Shown one piece after another: positions 8,301 to 15,799 of a stretch of 24,375 nucleotides of DNA. The notes beneath the pieces were generated by a model. That model had not been told where the DNA came from. It made no database searches and saw only the letters and a list, made by a program, of their open reading frames with translations. This stretch comes from JBBPYR01 sp038199755 (GTDB lineage Bacteria > Chloroflexota > Ktedonobacteria > Ktedonobacterales > Ktedonobacteraceae). The stretch's first letter is position 1, and each line of letters opens with the position of its first letter. Made by a program: the position numbers and the translations under genes. The stretch spans positions 1-24,375 of the forward strand of contig JBBPYR010000274.1 of NCBI GenBank assembly GCA_038199755.1, written 5' to 3'.

Positions 8301-9219
8301 GGTAGAAACGTTGCTCGTGCAATTGCAGGAAGAATTAGGGGTAGCCGATCCCGGCGAACTGGCGATCTATGCCTCTCAGGATGATGTGACACAGGGGCAA
8401 GAAGAGCAGCCTGAGCGTTTAAATGAGCATGTGAACGGGCATACAAGTGAGCGTTCAAATGGGCAGATGATGCGCCAACAGGAGCAAGGCAAGGCCGACG
8501 CAAGGGAGCTGACAGAGGATGAGGAACTGCGTCTACGGCGTTTGCGACGCAGAGTAGATGCACTGCGCAGTCGTTTGAAGGCGATGGGCAGCTACGATGT
8601 TGATGCACCGCAACATTACGAAGAGGAGCGAACGCGCTTTGAGTTTCTTTCTACGCAAACGTCGGATATGGAGCAGGCTGCTTTCCATTTGCGCTCAATC
8701 ATTGGGCAGTTAGATGTGACGATGGCGCGCCAGTTCGAGGTGACGTTTCAGACGATCAATGTGCGTTTCCGCGAACATTTCACGACACTCTTCAATGGCG
8801 GCACGGCGCGGCTCGAACTGATTAATGCGAAGGGAGATGACGACTCTCCTGCGCCATCAAGTATGCCGAGCGGCATTGAGGTGATCGTGCAACCGCCGGG
8901 TAAAAAGGTGCAAGACCTGTCATTGCTCTCTGGTGGCGAACGCGCACTGGTTTCCGCAGCCTTGCTCTTTGCCCTGCTAGAGATAAATCCACCGCCATTT
9001 TGTCTACTCGACGAGGTAGACGCCGCCCTGGATGAGTCCAACGTCGTGCGTTTCTGCGACATTCTCAAACAGCTGGCACAACGCACACAGTGTATTGTGA
9101 TTACACACAATCGTGTCACGATGACCTCTGCCCAGGCACTCTATGGCGTTTCCATGCGCGATAGCGTCTCGCGCTTGCTTTCGATCAAGCTAGAAGCCGC
9201 TGTCACGGGTGATCGATAG
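5374..9219 (+). CDS. smc: Chromosome segregation protein SMC
   Basis: Structural maintenance of chromosomes ATPase, which dimerises and acts with ScpA/ScpB to organise and segregate the nucleoid. The product is 1281 residues. The N-terminal head has MYLKRLEMLGFKSFA and Walker A GPNGAGKSN (31-39); long Glu/Gln/Arg coiled coil flanks a hinge at about 520-695 (GVLGPVPQLGV through FHVQGWLVGGGSG). The C-terminal head has signature LLSGGERAL (around 1186) and Walker B FCLLDEVDAALDE (Asp1213, Glu1214). The start is GTG 5374, which gives the canonical SMC N-terminus. A TTG at 5362 would abut the AAGAGGAG ribosome-binding sequence. The protein is longer than the usual 1150-1200 residues, partly because of a hydrophilic insert near 1005-1045 in the descending coil. 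No scpA or scpB is in the window. Confidence 0.96.
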   Translation: MYLKRLEMLGFKSFAARTQLEFSPGITAVVGPNGAGKSNVADAMRWVLGEQSMRQLRGKKSDDIIFAGGHGRSQLGMAEVTLALDNSTGWVPSEYSEISVTRRSYRSGENEYLINKQKVRLKDVLLLLAQARIGHDSYTVIGQGLIDAALSLRAEERRGLFEDAAGIRPFQVQRADAENRLKQTEQNLERLCDIINEIEPRLAPLAEQARRAAEHQQLSGELQAVLMTWYALQWRRLRSSRERAEQGEQDQAQKMRLVEAALQVLDEQAQRLRIERQQTQARIAEARKEYSEANDTAQKIERDLAVHEERVGGLERQRGDMQQEERRLRERLIALQKQTIDLEEQCELANEMVDTESASLAARETQAAKAQKEYEMDERRFRTAQADLIQVQARLGSSQTELGRVQKQLGERNRTLAARRETIVHAQQSLRSTETRLIEERSRLTTLRNEEQQLLQQKQEIARSIADAQQEMERLKSTLAESERQRRSISDRLNMLKNWRQSLSGYSDGVRTLLRTPAGKLTGVLGPVPQLGVASAGMEQALEAALGPYMQAVVVRTLNDAHRCLDYLQNARAGKAMVVWVEREEGEGEPDREMYAIQTESEEQGLQRFLSTEPSLKERVQGFAWQHMHCTPAYFAFFYRILHGIVIVRDVHTALELLAWILPLSLSSATDLPFEAVVTLKGELFHVQGWLVGGGSGSSGGVGKDGNQQGLLAYERELHELPQQLEQHMSLIERVNALFSEAQRTQEARRAEQNVLDKELHKLGVRLNELNRVLATSQREQERLLTEIQLAASVEQQLAAEVAGLEQEVVAAQERVRSHEKSQREITGLVEELQYEMEERATMHRRQQDELGRARTALAVKRQEAKALHQQLTFQQTQAQDVKAQVEQQVTRLKEMEQRRQQLQETITQHRTMLEQAQERARTFASALRSVEGQLGEIDQRSTGLERQRMQTQQQKAECEGTYRRALLESQKTRDAVETLLVQLQEELGVADPGELAIYASQDDVTQGQEEQPERLNEHVNGHTSERSNGQMMRQQEQGKADARELTEDEELRLRRLRRRVDALRSRLKAMGSYDVDAPQHYEEERTRFEFLSTQTSDMEQAAFHLRSIIGQLDVTMARQFEVTFQTINVRFREHFTTLFNGGTARLELINAKGDDDSPAPSSMPSGIEVIVQPPGKKVQDLSLLSGGERALVSAALLFALLEINPPPFCLLDEVDAALDESNVVRFCDILKQLAQRTQCIVITHNRVTMTSAQALYGVSMRDSVSRLLSIKLEAAVTGDR

Positions 9220-9239
9220 AGTAGTGGGTGAGTTGAAAG

Positions 9240-9248
9240 TGTTATAAT
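9240..9248 (+). promoter_or_regulatory. Extended -10 promoter for the oxidoreductase-recQ pair
   Basis: TGTTATAAT matches the extended -10 consensus exactly and lies 103 bases before the oxidoreductase ATG, just after the smc stop codon. No -35 match was found at the standard distance. Confidence 0.5.
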
Positions 9249-9350
9249 GCAGAGTATCGTTTACAGAAACGTTCGTGTTTTTCAATCCAGAATGCTTGAG
9301 TTTTCCCAAAGCGAAACGCGCATATTATTTTCCTTTGAAAGGCAGTTGTC

Positions 9351-10334
9351 ATGAAAGCAGTATTGTGCAAGGCATATGGTCTCCCTGACCAACTCGTGCT
9401 TGAAGAGGTGGCTTCACCGCAAGCAGGCAATGGGCAGGTAGTGATTACGGTGCAGGCATGTGGTGTTAACTTTCCCGATGTCCTAATAATTCAGGGGAAA
9501 TATCAGTTCAAGCCAGAGATGCCATTCTCGCCCGGCAGCGAGGTGGCGGGTGTCATCAAGCAGGTCGGTGAAGGGGTACGTCATTTCAAGGAAGGCGATA
9601 AAGTCATTGCCCTCACGAGCTGGGGGGGCTTCGCAACCGAGGTGGTGGTGGATGCTTCCCGCCTGAGTCCGATGCCGGACACCATGGATTTTGTCACGGC
9701 GTCGGCTTTCATGTTGACCTATGCTACGTCGCACTATGCGTTGAAAGATCGCGCTAAACTGCGGGCGGGCGAGACGCTGCTGGTGCTCGGTGCCGCTGGT
9801 GGCGTTGGTCTGGCTGCTGTCGAGTTGGGTAAGGTGATGGGAGCGCGTGTGATTGCCGCCGCTTCAACTGATGAGAAACTTGCGGTCTGCAAGCAGCATG
9901 GAGCTGATGAGCTAATCAACTACACGAAAGAGGATTTGCGTGAGCGCATCAAGTCGCTTACCGATGGCAATGGTGTGGATGTCGTCTATGATCCGGTCGG
10001 TGGAAACTTTTCTGAAATGGCCCTGCGGAGCATTGCCTGGGAGGGTCGCTTCCTGGTCATCGGTTTTGCGGCGGGTGATATTCCGCGCATTCCGCTCAAT
10101 CTCACGCTACTCAAAGGGTGCTCGATTGTCGGCGTATTCTGGGGCAGTTTTACCGCACGTGATCCGCGCCGCCATCAAGAGCACATGCAGGAATTAGTCA
10201 CATGGTTCGCGGAAGGAAAGCTCAAACTGCATATTTCCGCCACCTATACGCTTTCACAGGCGGCGGAGGCCCTCAATGCGATGATGAATCGGCAGGTGGA
10301 GGGGAAGATCGTTGTGTTGCCGCAAGAGGCATAG
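9351..10334 (+). CDS. NADPH:quinone oxidoreductase (MDR superfamily, zinc-independent)
   Basis: Medium-chain dehydrogenase/reductase of 327 residues, cytosolic, expected to reduce quinones or related enones with NADPH. The N-terminal GroES-like domain shows VQACGVNFPDVLIIQGKY (34-51) and PFSPGSEVAGVI (58-69). The Rossmann domain carries LVLGAAGGVGLAAVELGK (144-161), the cofactor-binding glycine motif. The cysteine and histidine residues that bind catalytic or structural zinc in alcohol dehydrogenases are absent, which fits the quinone oxidoreductase subgroup. The length is normal. The ribosome-binding sequence (GAAAGG) is modest. RecQ follows after 32 bases, so the two are probably co-transcribed, although no functional link is obvious. 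The true substrate is unknown. Confidence 0.9.
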   Translation: MKAVLCKAYGLPDQLVLEEVASPQAGNGQVVITVQACGVNFPDVLIIQGKYQFKPEMPFSPGSEVAGVIKQVGEGVRHFKEGDKVIALTSWGGFATEVVVDASRLSPMPDTMDFVTASAFMLTYATSHYALKDRAKLRAGETLLVLGAAGGVGLAAVELGKVMGARVIAAASTDEKLAVCKQHGADELINYTKEDLRERIKSLTDGNGVDVVYDPVGGNFSEMALRSIAWEGRFLVIGFAAGDIPRIPLNLTLLKGCSIVGVFWGSFTARDPRRHQEHMQELVTWFAEGKLKLHISATYTLSQAAEALNAMMNRQVEGKIVVLPQEA

Positions 10335-10366
10335 CTAGCATACAAGGCTAAGGGAGACTATCTACG

Positions 10367-12592
10367 GTGGAACAATTAGTGCAGGCGCAAACAGAACAGG
10401 CCCTCAAGCAATACTTTGGCTATGACACCTTTTTGCCTGGGCAACAACACGTCATTAACTTGGTATTAGAGGGGCGAGACGCGCTTGTGCTCATGCCTAC
10501 AGGAGGCGGCAAATCACTAACGTATCAGCTTCCTGCGCTGCTCTTGCCGGGCGTGACAATCGTGATTTCGCCGCTGATCTCCCTCATGCAAGATCAGGTA
10601 GACCGCTTACAAGCCAATGGTATTGAAGCCTCTTATATCAATAGCTCGCTCAGTCCACAGGAGCGTTCGCGGCGGGAACGAGCACTGCTCAATGGCGAAC
10701 TCAAACTGGTGTATATCGCCCCTGAACGCGCCTTACAGGAGAGCTTTCTGACGCTACTTGATGAGGTAGACGTGCTTGTGGGACTTTCCCTGCTGGCGGT
10801 TGACGAGGCCCATTGTGTGAGCGAGTGGGGCCATGATTTTCGCCCAGAGTATCGGCAATTGTGGAAGCTGCGTCTACGTTATGAGCGCACACCCATGCTG
10901 GCGTTAACGGCGACGGCGACGGAACGTGTGCGTGAGGACATTCTGACACAACTGAAGCTACACGATCCGCATGTGCATATTGCAAGCTTCAATCGTCCCA
11001 ATCTGTCCTATGAGGTGCGGCAGAAGCATCAGGGGTCATATCGTGAGATCGTGCAGTTCTTGCGTGAAAAGCCTGATGCATCGGTCATTATCTACTGCTT
11101 GAGTCGCAACAATGTTGACAATTTATGCACCTCTTTGAAACGCGATGGTATTAACGCGTTGCCATATCATGCTGGCCTGAGCAGTGAGGCTCGCAGTGAG
11201 AACCAGGCGCGTTTCATTCGCGATGATGTGCCGGTGCTGGTTGCTACTGTTGCCTTTGGCATGGGCATTGCCAAGCCGGATGTGCGTGCCGTGATTCACT
11301 ATGATCTCCCACGGAGCCTGGAGGGGTATTACCAAGAGTCGGGGCGTGCTGGTCGCGATGGCTTGCCCGCCGATTGCATCCTTTTCTTTAACGCGGGTGA
11401 TCGTGTGCGGCTGGAATTTACTATCGTGGGAAGAACGAGCGAGCAGGAGCAATTGGTCGCTCGCGAGCAACTTCAGCAGGTGGTGGCGTATTGTGAGGGC
11501 TTGGTGTGTCGTCGCAAGGTGCTGCTGGCATACTTTGGAGAATCGTTCGGCAGTAGTAATTGTGGTAATTGCGATGTCTGTGTGCGTGAAGTGGAGGTGG
11601 AGGAGCGCACGATTGATGCCCAGAAGTTCCTCTCCTGTGTGGCTCGAACACGAGAACGTTTTGGCATGCGCCATATTATCGACGTGTTGCGCGGGGCAAA
11701 TACGCAAAAGATTCGCTCTTTCGAGCACGATCAGCTTTCTACGTATGGCATTGGCAGAGATTTGTCGGTGGAAGAGTGGCAGCATATCGGGCGTTCTCTG
11801 CTGCAGCAGGGATTGCTCAGTGAATTGCAGGATGGCTACCCTATTCTGCGGCTCAACGCACTTTCCAAAGAGGTCTTGCGTAGGCAACGTGAGGTCGAGA
11901 TACCCGTGTTTGCAGGGAAAAAACAGGCACAGGTGCCTCAGGAGAAGGAAAAGCAGCAGTCGGTTCTGCCTGCCATGGATAAGGAAACGGCAGGACTGTT
12001 TCATCACCTACGTTTATTGCGCAAAGAAGTCGCGGACACACTGGGTGTGGCACCTTATATTGTCTTTTCTGATGCCAGTCTACACGCGATGGCGACGCAG
12101 CGACCACAAAACGAGCGACATTTCGCCCAGCTTCCAGGTGTGGGTAGGCGCAAGTTGGAGGCCTATTTTGCGGCCTTCACCCAGGCCATACGTGACTATT
12201 GTACACAACACCAGCTCGAAATGGAGCGGGTGCCGCCAGAAGTGGAGCAGCCACAGCGTGCTAGCAATGCTCAATCCGCACCCATCTCTGCTGGCCCCTC
12301 TACACGACAGGTCACGTTCACCATGTTTGAGGAGGGGCGTAGCATTGAAGAGATCGCACGGGAGCGCAACCTGAAAACGAGCACGATTGCGAGTCACCTA
12401 GCCGAACTGATCGAGGCTGGTGAGCCTATCGATGTCGATCGCTTGCTTGCGCCTGACCGTTATCAGGCTATTGTCGCGGCCATCGAGCAGGTTGAGGAAA
12501 ACACCCTCAAGCCCGTCAAAGAGCTTTTGGGCGATAGCTACTCGTATGAAGATATTCGCATTGCGCGTGCAATTATGCGGCAACGCTTTTAG
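10367..12592 (+). CDS. recQ: ATP-dependent DNA helicase RecQ
   Basis: 3'-5' DNA helicase of the RecF recombination pathway and fork repair, 741 residues. Domains in order: superfamily 2 helicase core with MPTGGGKSLTYQ (Lys49), DEAH box AVDEAHCVSEWGHDFRPEY (Asp146), FNRPNLSYEV and QESGRAGRDGLPAD (motif VI); RQC zinc-binding region ending YFGESFGSSNCGNCDVC; winged helix; HRDC domain (about 541-615) with LPGVGRRKLEAY; and a C-terminal helix-turn-helix segment (about 645-741) with GRSIEEIARERNLKTSTIASHLAELI. The last domain occurs in many RecQ proteins outside the Proteobacteria. The start is GTG 10367, preceded by AGGGAG. It lies 32 bases after the oxidoreductase gene. All catalytic motifs look intact. 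Confidence 0.96.
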   Translation: MEQLVQAQTEQALKQYFGYDTFLPGQQHVINLVLEGRDALVLMPTGGGKSLTYQLPALLLPGVTIVISPLISLMQDQVDRLQANGIEASYINSSLSPQERSRRERALLNGELKLVYIAPERALQESFLTLLDEVDVLVGLSLLAVDEAHCVSEWGHDFRPEYRQLWKLRLRYERTPMLALTATATERVREDILTQLKLHDPHVHIASFNRPNLSYEVRQKHQGSYREIVQFLREKPDASVIIYCLSRNNVDNLCTSLKRDGINALPYHAGLSSEARSENQARFIRDDVPVLVATVAFGMGIAKPDVRAVIHYDLPRSLEGYYQESGRAGRDGLPADCILFFNAGDRVRLEFTIVGRTSEQEQLVAREQLQQVVAYCEGLVCRRKVLLAYFGESFGSSNCGNCDVCVREVEVEERTIDAQKFLSCVARTRERFGMRHIIDVLRGANTQKIRSFEHDQLSTYGIGRDLSVEEWQHIGRSLLQQGLLSELQDGYPILRLNALSKEVLRRQREVEIPVFAGKKQAQVPQEKEKQQSVLPAMDKETAGLFHHLRLLRKEVADTLGVAPYIVFSDASLHAMATQRPQNERHFAQLPGVGRRKLEAYFAAFTQAIRDYCTQHQLEMERVPPEVEQPQRASNAQSAPISAGPSTRQVTFTMFEEGRSIEEIARERNLKTSTIASHLAELIEAGEPIDVDRLLAPDRYQAIVAAIEQVEENTLKPVKELLGDSYSYEDIRIARAIMRQRF

Positions 12593-12953
12593 CAATTGAT
12601 GTCTGTCACCTGTTATAGTCTGATGAAACATTTCGATACAAGGAAACCTAGCAATAGAAACATCTGTAGAAGTGTTTCTTTCTCTGCTGCTGCCTCTGCA
12701 AAACCGCGACCAAATAACAGTACACTCCTTCCTAATTGTCTAAAGAGAGTTCGGCTTGCCTCAAAGAAACAGAGAGATTTGCAAACGCTTACAATTCTAG
12801 GAGCTCCATTCTGACTTAATAGAGATGAAAAGTGCTCTTTTTGTAGCAAACGAGAGAAAAACACTCTGGAATCATCTGCTTTTCCTACAGTGAGGGTTGA
12901 CAAACGCTGCACTGCAACGTCACATGTGATGGCAGGTTCACCCTTGTGAGCAA
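12593..12953. other. Intergenic region after recQ, no supported gene
   Basis: The stretch is AT-richer than its neighbours. Open frames of 72 codons (+) and 99 codons (-) overlap here, but neither shows a recognisable domain, a good ribosome-binding site or coding-like composition. It could be decayed sequence, but I cannot name a source. Confidence 0.45.
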
Positions 12954-12979
12954 AAGGTGAGAGTACTGCGTCTCACCTT
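12954..12979 (-). terminator. Candidate terminator of the four-helix membrane protein gene
   Basis: On the minus strand AAGGTGAGA, an eight-base loop and TCTCACCTT form a perfect 9-bp stem ending in TTTT. The stop codon lies inside the left arm. The U-run is short, so termination may be weak. A competing pairing of upstream TTCACC with the same GGTGA is possible. Confidence 0.4.
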
Positions 12980-13611
12980 ACGTAGTAGGCGTGTCTCACC
13001 GTCGCTACCCATGTTCCAAACAGGCTCACCAGTCCCCCACCAATGCTCCAGAGACAGAGTAGCAGGAACGAGATTATGAGGCTACCGGATGTAAGTGCTG
13101 CACTGTTTGCCGTGAGATTGCCTGGATAACTGGGGATGAGGCTCACCAGGAAGGTGATGAGGTAGAAGACGGCTCCTGCCAGCGCACCTGCCAGAAAACC
13201 GAGCAGGCGACGAACGGCGATCCTGCCAACGATGAAACCTACCAAAAAGCCAATCAGCAGGCTCAGCCCAAAATTGAGGAGTTCTAATCCTGCCAAGGCA
13301 AGAGCTGTCTTGACGGTCAACTTATCCACCGCAATTTGTTGGCTTGCTGCATGAAAGATCCCTGCAAACACGAGTGTGACCACTATCGTCACTATGGCAG
13401 CGGCCACCCCTGCAATGGCACCAGTAATCATTGCATAGGATAACCTCCTTTGCGGGAGGAGTGCGCGTTGTTGAGTATGTGAACTATTGTGTGGTAACGG
13501 AGACGACGTTGCGGCCACCAGAGGTGCGTCATTGATCGGCTCAGTTGGTTCATCATGCCCTATCGTTTCGAGGGCTTGCGGTTCTGTAGGTTCATTCGTG
13601 GCGTCTTGCAT
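12973..13611 (-). CDS. Four-helix membrane protein of unknown function
   Basis: I do not recognise a family. The 212-residue product has an acidic, Thr/Pro/Glu-rich N-terminal cytoplasmic stretch (1-58), then four strongly hydrophobic segments at about 61-88, 103-126, 134-160 and 175-202. Glycines recur in the helices (GAIAGVAAAIV, GFLVGFIVGRIAV, GFLAGALAGAVF), a pattern seen in small multi-helix proteins that pack tightly or oligomerise. GAGGAAAAATAGG precedes the ATG and is an acceptable ribosome-binding region. The gene is divergent from the soluble histidine kinase and shares its roughly 300-base promoter region, which contains TTGTGA boxes pointing both ways. A common regulator, or a sensory partnership with the kinase, is therefore possible but only inferred. 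Confidence 0.75.
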   Translation of the reverse strand: MQDATNEPTEPQALETIGHDEPTEPINDAPLVAATSSPLPHNSSHTQQRALLPQRRLSYAMITGAIAGVAAAIVTIVVTLVFAGIFHAASQQIAVDKLTVKTALALAGLELLNFGLSLLIGFLVGFIVGRIAVRRLLGFLAGALAGAVFYLITFLVSLIPSYPGNLTANSAALTSGSLIISFLLLCLWSIGGGLVSLFGTWVATVRHAYYVR

Positions 13612-13703
13612 CCTATTTTTCCTCGCTTTAGCGTTCAGCCAACTATCTCTTGTGAGAGTAATGACGACGGTTGATTAGTGCTTCGCTACACTTATATGGG
13701 TGT

Positions 13704-13751
13704 CATTGTCGCTTCACAATGGGAGCATTATCCCACTTAATAGTATCACAA
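13704..13751 (-). promoter_or_regulatory. TTGTGA boxes facing the membrane-protein gene
   Basis: On the minus strand TTGTGAT occurs at 13745-13751 and TTGTGAA at 13713-13719, 32 bases apart. The second lies within an inverted repeat CATTGT-N6-ACAATG (13704-13721). They resemble the tandem boxes on the other side of the same intergenic region. Confidence 0.4.
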
Positions 13752-13789
13752 AACTCCTCAATGCAAGTTGGTTCTCTTCGCAATCTCGC

Positions 13790-13842
13790 TTGTGATGCGA
13801 TTGTGATACGATGAGCTTTTTTGTGCTTTCTTTGTGAGCACT
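13790..13842 (+). promoter_or_regulatory. Two pairs of 11-bp direct repeats (TTGTG boxes) before the histidine kinase
   Basis: TTGTGATGCGA (13790) and TTGTGATACGA (13801) are adjacent 11-mers. TTGTGCTTTCT (13821) and TTGTGAGCACT (13832) form a second adjacent pair, 20 bases after the first. Direct repeats with 11-bp spacing are the usual binding pattern of OmpR/PhoB-family response regulators; CRP-like half-sites (TGTGA) are an alternative reading. The same box pair occurs upstream of the hydrogenase remnant. Confidence 0.55.
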
Positions 13843-13849
13843 TCCCTCG

Positions 13850-13855
13850 TATAAT
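13850..13855 (+). promoter_or_regulatory. -10 element of the histidine kinase promoter
   Basis: TATAAT lies 62 bases before the kinase ATG, directly downstream of the TTGTG box array. There is no recognisable -35 hexamer at 17 bases, consistent with an activator-dependent promoter. Confidence 0.5.
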
Positions 13856-13916
13856 AAGTCTCAAATGCAAAGGCTCTGCACGTCTGCATCAAATAATAGG
13901 GTAAGGGAGGAATGAA

Positions 13917-15413
13917 ATGGACAATCAGCATGAGCAGGCGGATGGCTCTCTGCCAGAGATAGTAGTAACATTCCAAGACCTTACACATCTCTCACATCAC
14001 GGAGTATCTATGACAAAAGAGGTACCCGTCACGGTTGAAGCTGTCCTCCTTAAACGACTTATAGTGTTGTGTCAAGCATCGAAGGGAGCAATTTTCCTCA
14101 CGACGATACCGTCTCCCGCTGATCGTGGGCTGTTATTCCCAAATTCCGTTTTCGATGGAAAGGTCTCCCGCCTCTTCGCTCTGTATGGTATGGATGAGGA
14201 GGTGGCACAGACACTGTTTACGACCTTTTCTTCAGAAAGCCTCTGGATATCCCCTCCTGCTAGTGATCCCTCTTGGTTGCACTGGCGACTCCCGCTGACA
14301 CTATCTTTCCCCTTCCCACGAGATGAAAATAGCGAGGAGCAAGAGCCAACAGATACCAAAACTTCCCTTTACGTCTTCCTGCTCTTTGGTTGGGATGGGC
14401 TGGACGAGGCGCATAGCGCCACGGCTACCAAGAAAGCGTGCGTTGTGCTGCCGTTGCTTGCAGATGCCGTTGGGACAGTTGTTGTCCGCGTTCTCTCAAT
14501 CGCGTATATCAACGAGCTTGAGACCAGCGCAGATTGGAAGGCGTTGCGCGAAATGGATCTGCTCAAAGCTGAGCTTTTGGCAACGGTGAGTCATGAATTG
14601 CGTAGCCCTCTAGCTTCCATTAAAGGATATACGACAACGCTGCTGCGTCATGATCGTCGCATTTCGCGTGAAGAGCGGCACGAGTTCCTCCTCTCCATCA
14701 ACGAATCTAGTGATCGACTCGCGAGGGTGATTACCTCCCTCCTAGAGATTTCAGAGTTAGAGACGGGAACGATTGAAATTGAGCGTACCTCAGTCAATAT
14801 CGCCCACCTTGCCCTTGAAGCGATTGGAGTGGCCGAACAACGACTGGCAGGTTCTGGAGAAGCAAGAGCAATGACTCCTTCTGCACATCGGTATCCTACT
14901 TTTGTTGTTCATCTTCAGGACCATCACGGAGAACCCACACAGAACGAACTGGTCATTGAGGCGGACCAAAGCCGTCTGAGAGAGGTGCTCGATCACCTAT
15001 TACAAAATGCAATCTTTCATACACCAGAAGATGGGATTATTGATGTAACGATCCGTCCAGTGTTTTCATCTGAGGATAGCAAGCAGTTTTCTCTGTCTTC
15101 GCAGCAGATGGCGACTAAACTCGCCGCAGTGCAGCAGCGGTATCAGCAGTTGGTTGTCATCGGCGTGCGTGATACGGGACGGGGTATTCCAAGCAGGCAC
15201 CTCACAAGGATCTTTGATCCTTTTTACCGTGTCGATACCCGACTCACCCGAGAAGTGAATGGATTGGGGCTAGGACTTGCCATCTCTCGCCGAATTGTCG
15301 AGCTTCATGAAGGCATACTTTGGGTGGAAAGTGAGTTTGGGAAGGGCAGTACGTTTTATGTCTGCCTCCCACTATACGGCAATAGCGAAAGCGAGAGAAC
15401 AAAAGCATCGTAG
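13917..15413 (+). CDS. Soluble sensor histidine kinase
   Basis: Two-component sensor kinase of 498 residues without membrane helices, so presumably cytoplasmic. Residues about 30-200 form a divergent sensor region that looks GAF-like (LLKRLIVLCQASKGAIFLTT opens it), with no clear cofactor ligand. A HisKA dimerisation domain follows with H-box SHELRSPLASIKGY (His226). The ATPase domain has an N-box with LREVLDHLLQNAIFHTPE, G1 DTGRGIP (Asp419), F-box IFDPFYRV and G2 GLGLGLAISRRIVELH, all intact. AAGGGAGG lies six bases before the ATG. No response regulator is adjacent, making it an orphan kinase in this window. The TTGTG boxes at its promoter are candidate sites for its own regulator, which is inference. 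Resemblance is to PhoR/WalK-type kinases. Confidence 0.93.
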   Translation: MDNQHEQADGSLPEIVVTFQDLTHLSHHGVSMTKEVPVTVEAVLLKRLIVLCQASKGAIFLTTIPSPADRGLLFPNSVFDGKVSRLFALYGMDEEVAQTLFTTFSSESLWISPPASDPSWLHWRLPLTLSFPFPRDENSEEQEPTDTKTSLYVFLLFGWDGLDEAHSATATKKACVVLPLLADAVGTVVVRVLSIAYINELETSADWKALREMDLLKAELLATVSHELRSPLASIKGYTTTLLRHDRRISREERHEFLLSINESSDRLARVITSLLEISELETGTIEIERTSVNIAHLALEAIGVAEQRLAGSGEARAMTPSAHRYPTFVVHLQDHHGEPTQNELVIEADQSRLREVLDHLLQNAIFHTPEDGIIDVTIRPVFSSEDSKQFSLSSQQMATKLAAVQQRYQQLVVIGVRDTGRGIPSRHLTRIFDPFYRVDTRLTREVNGLGLGLAISRRIVELHEGILWVESEFGKGSTFYVCLPLYGNSESERTKAS

Positions 15414-15457
15414 AGAGATAGCATGACGAGAAGAGAAAAATGCATGATATTGTTGCA

Positions 15458-15664
15458 TCACCTGGGCAAACCGTGAGCGTATATCTGCCGTACGACCTCA
15501 CATACATGGGAGATGTGTGATGCGATGATTGGCGAGAACCGCTCCCCAAGGGAGAAATCCGCGCCGGTCATCGTGACAATGATGATTGGCGCACAGCGGC
15601 CATAGATACTCTCTGCTAACAGTGCGATTTCTTCAGGAGCGGTGGAATGCGTGCTTCCTGATGC
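15458..15664 (-). pseudogene. Hydrogenase maturation protease, C-terminal fragment
   Basis: The fragment reads APEEIALLAESIYGRCAP, then IIIVTMTGADFSLGERFSP, then a final amphipathic helix and stop. This pattern (helix with L.LAE.LYG.., strand ending V.GADF..GE.LSP.V) is that of HoxW/HyaD-type endopeptidases that trim the [NiFe]-hydrogenase large subunit. The N-terminal half with its metal-binding acidic residues is missing. The fragment is fused in frame to a HoxU fragment at about 15664, producing a chimeric open frame. The match was made by eye from family knowledge and is the least certain piece of this remnant. Confidence 0.55.
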
Positions 15665-15799
15665 GGCTTCACCCCACGGTTTGTTCATATTCGCGATAAT
15701 CTGGCTGGCAACGCCACGTCCTTTGACATCCCATGTATGTGCGCCCTCAATTTCATCACAGACGCGCACACAACGTGTACAAAGGATACAGCGATACGA
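15665..15799 (-). pseudogene. HoxU-like diaphorase Fe-S subunit, internal fragment
   Basis: The frame contains YRCILCTRCVRVCDEIEGAH, TWDVKGRGVASQIIANMN and KPWGEA. This is the [4Fe-4S] ligand segment (CxxCxxCxxxC) and following region of HoxU/NuoG-type subunits of bidirectional NAD(P)-linked hydrogenases. The upstream [2Fe-2S] ferredoxin domain and the downstream second ferredoxin cluster (normally starting shortly after PWG) are both lost. On the upstream side it joins, in another frame, the HoxF fragment; downstream it joins the protease fragment. It cannot encode a working subunit. Confidence 0.7.

Noticed and set aside
11123..12007. 294-codon open frame antisense to recQ
   Set aside because: Shadow of the well-supported recQ coding frame; its translation has no domain-like pattern.
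11301..12374. 357-codon plus-strand frame within recQ
   Set aside because: Out-of-frame reading of recQ, rich in Cys/Trp/Arg/Ser as expected for a shadow frame.
12613..12912. 99-codon minus-strand frame and the opposite 72-codon plus frame after recQ
   Set aside because: Neither has a good ribosome-binding site, recognisable domain or coding-like composition; the two overlap antisense. Treated as noncoding.
15436..15465. Possible terminator for the hox remnant (ATGCA/TGCAT followed by TTTTT on the minus strand)
   Set aside because: Only five base pairs; too weak to annotate.
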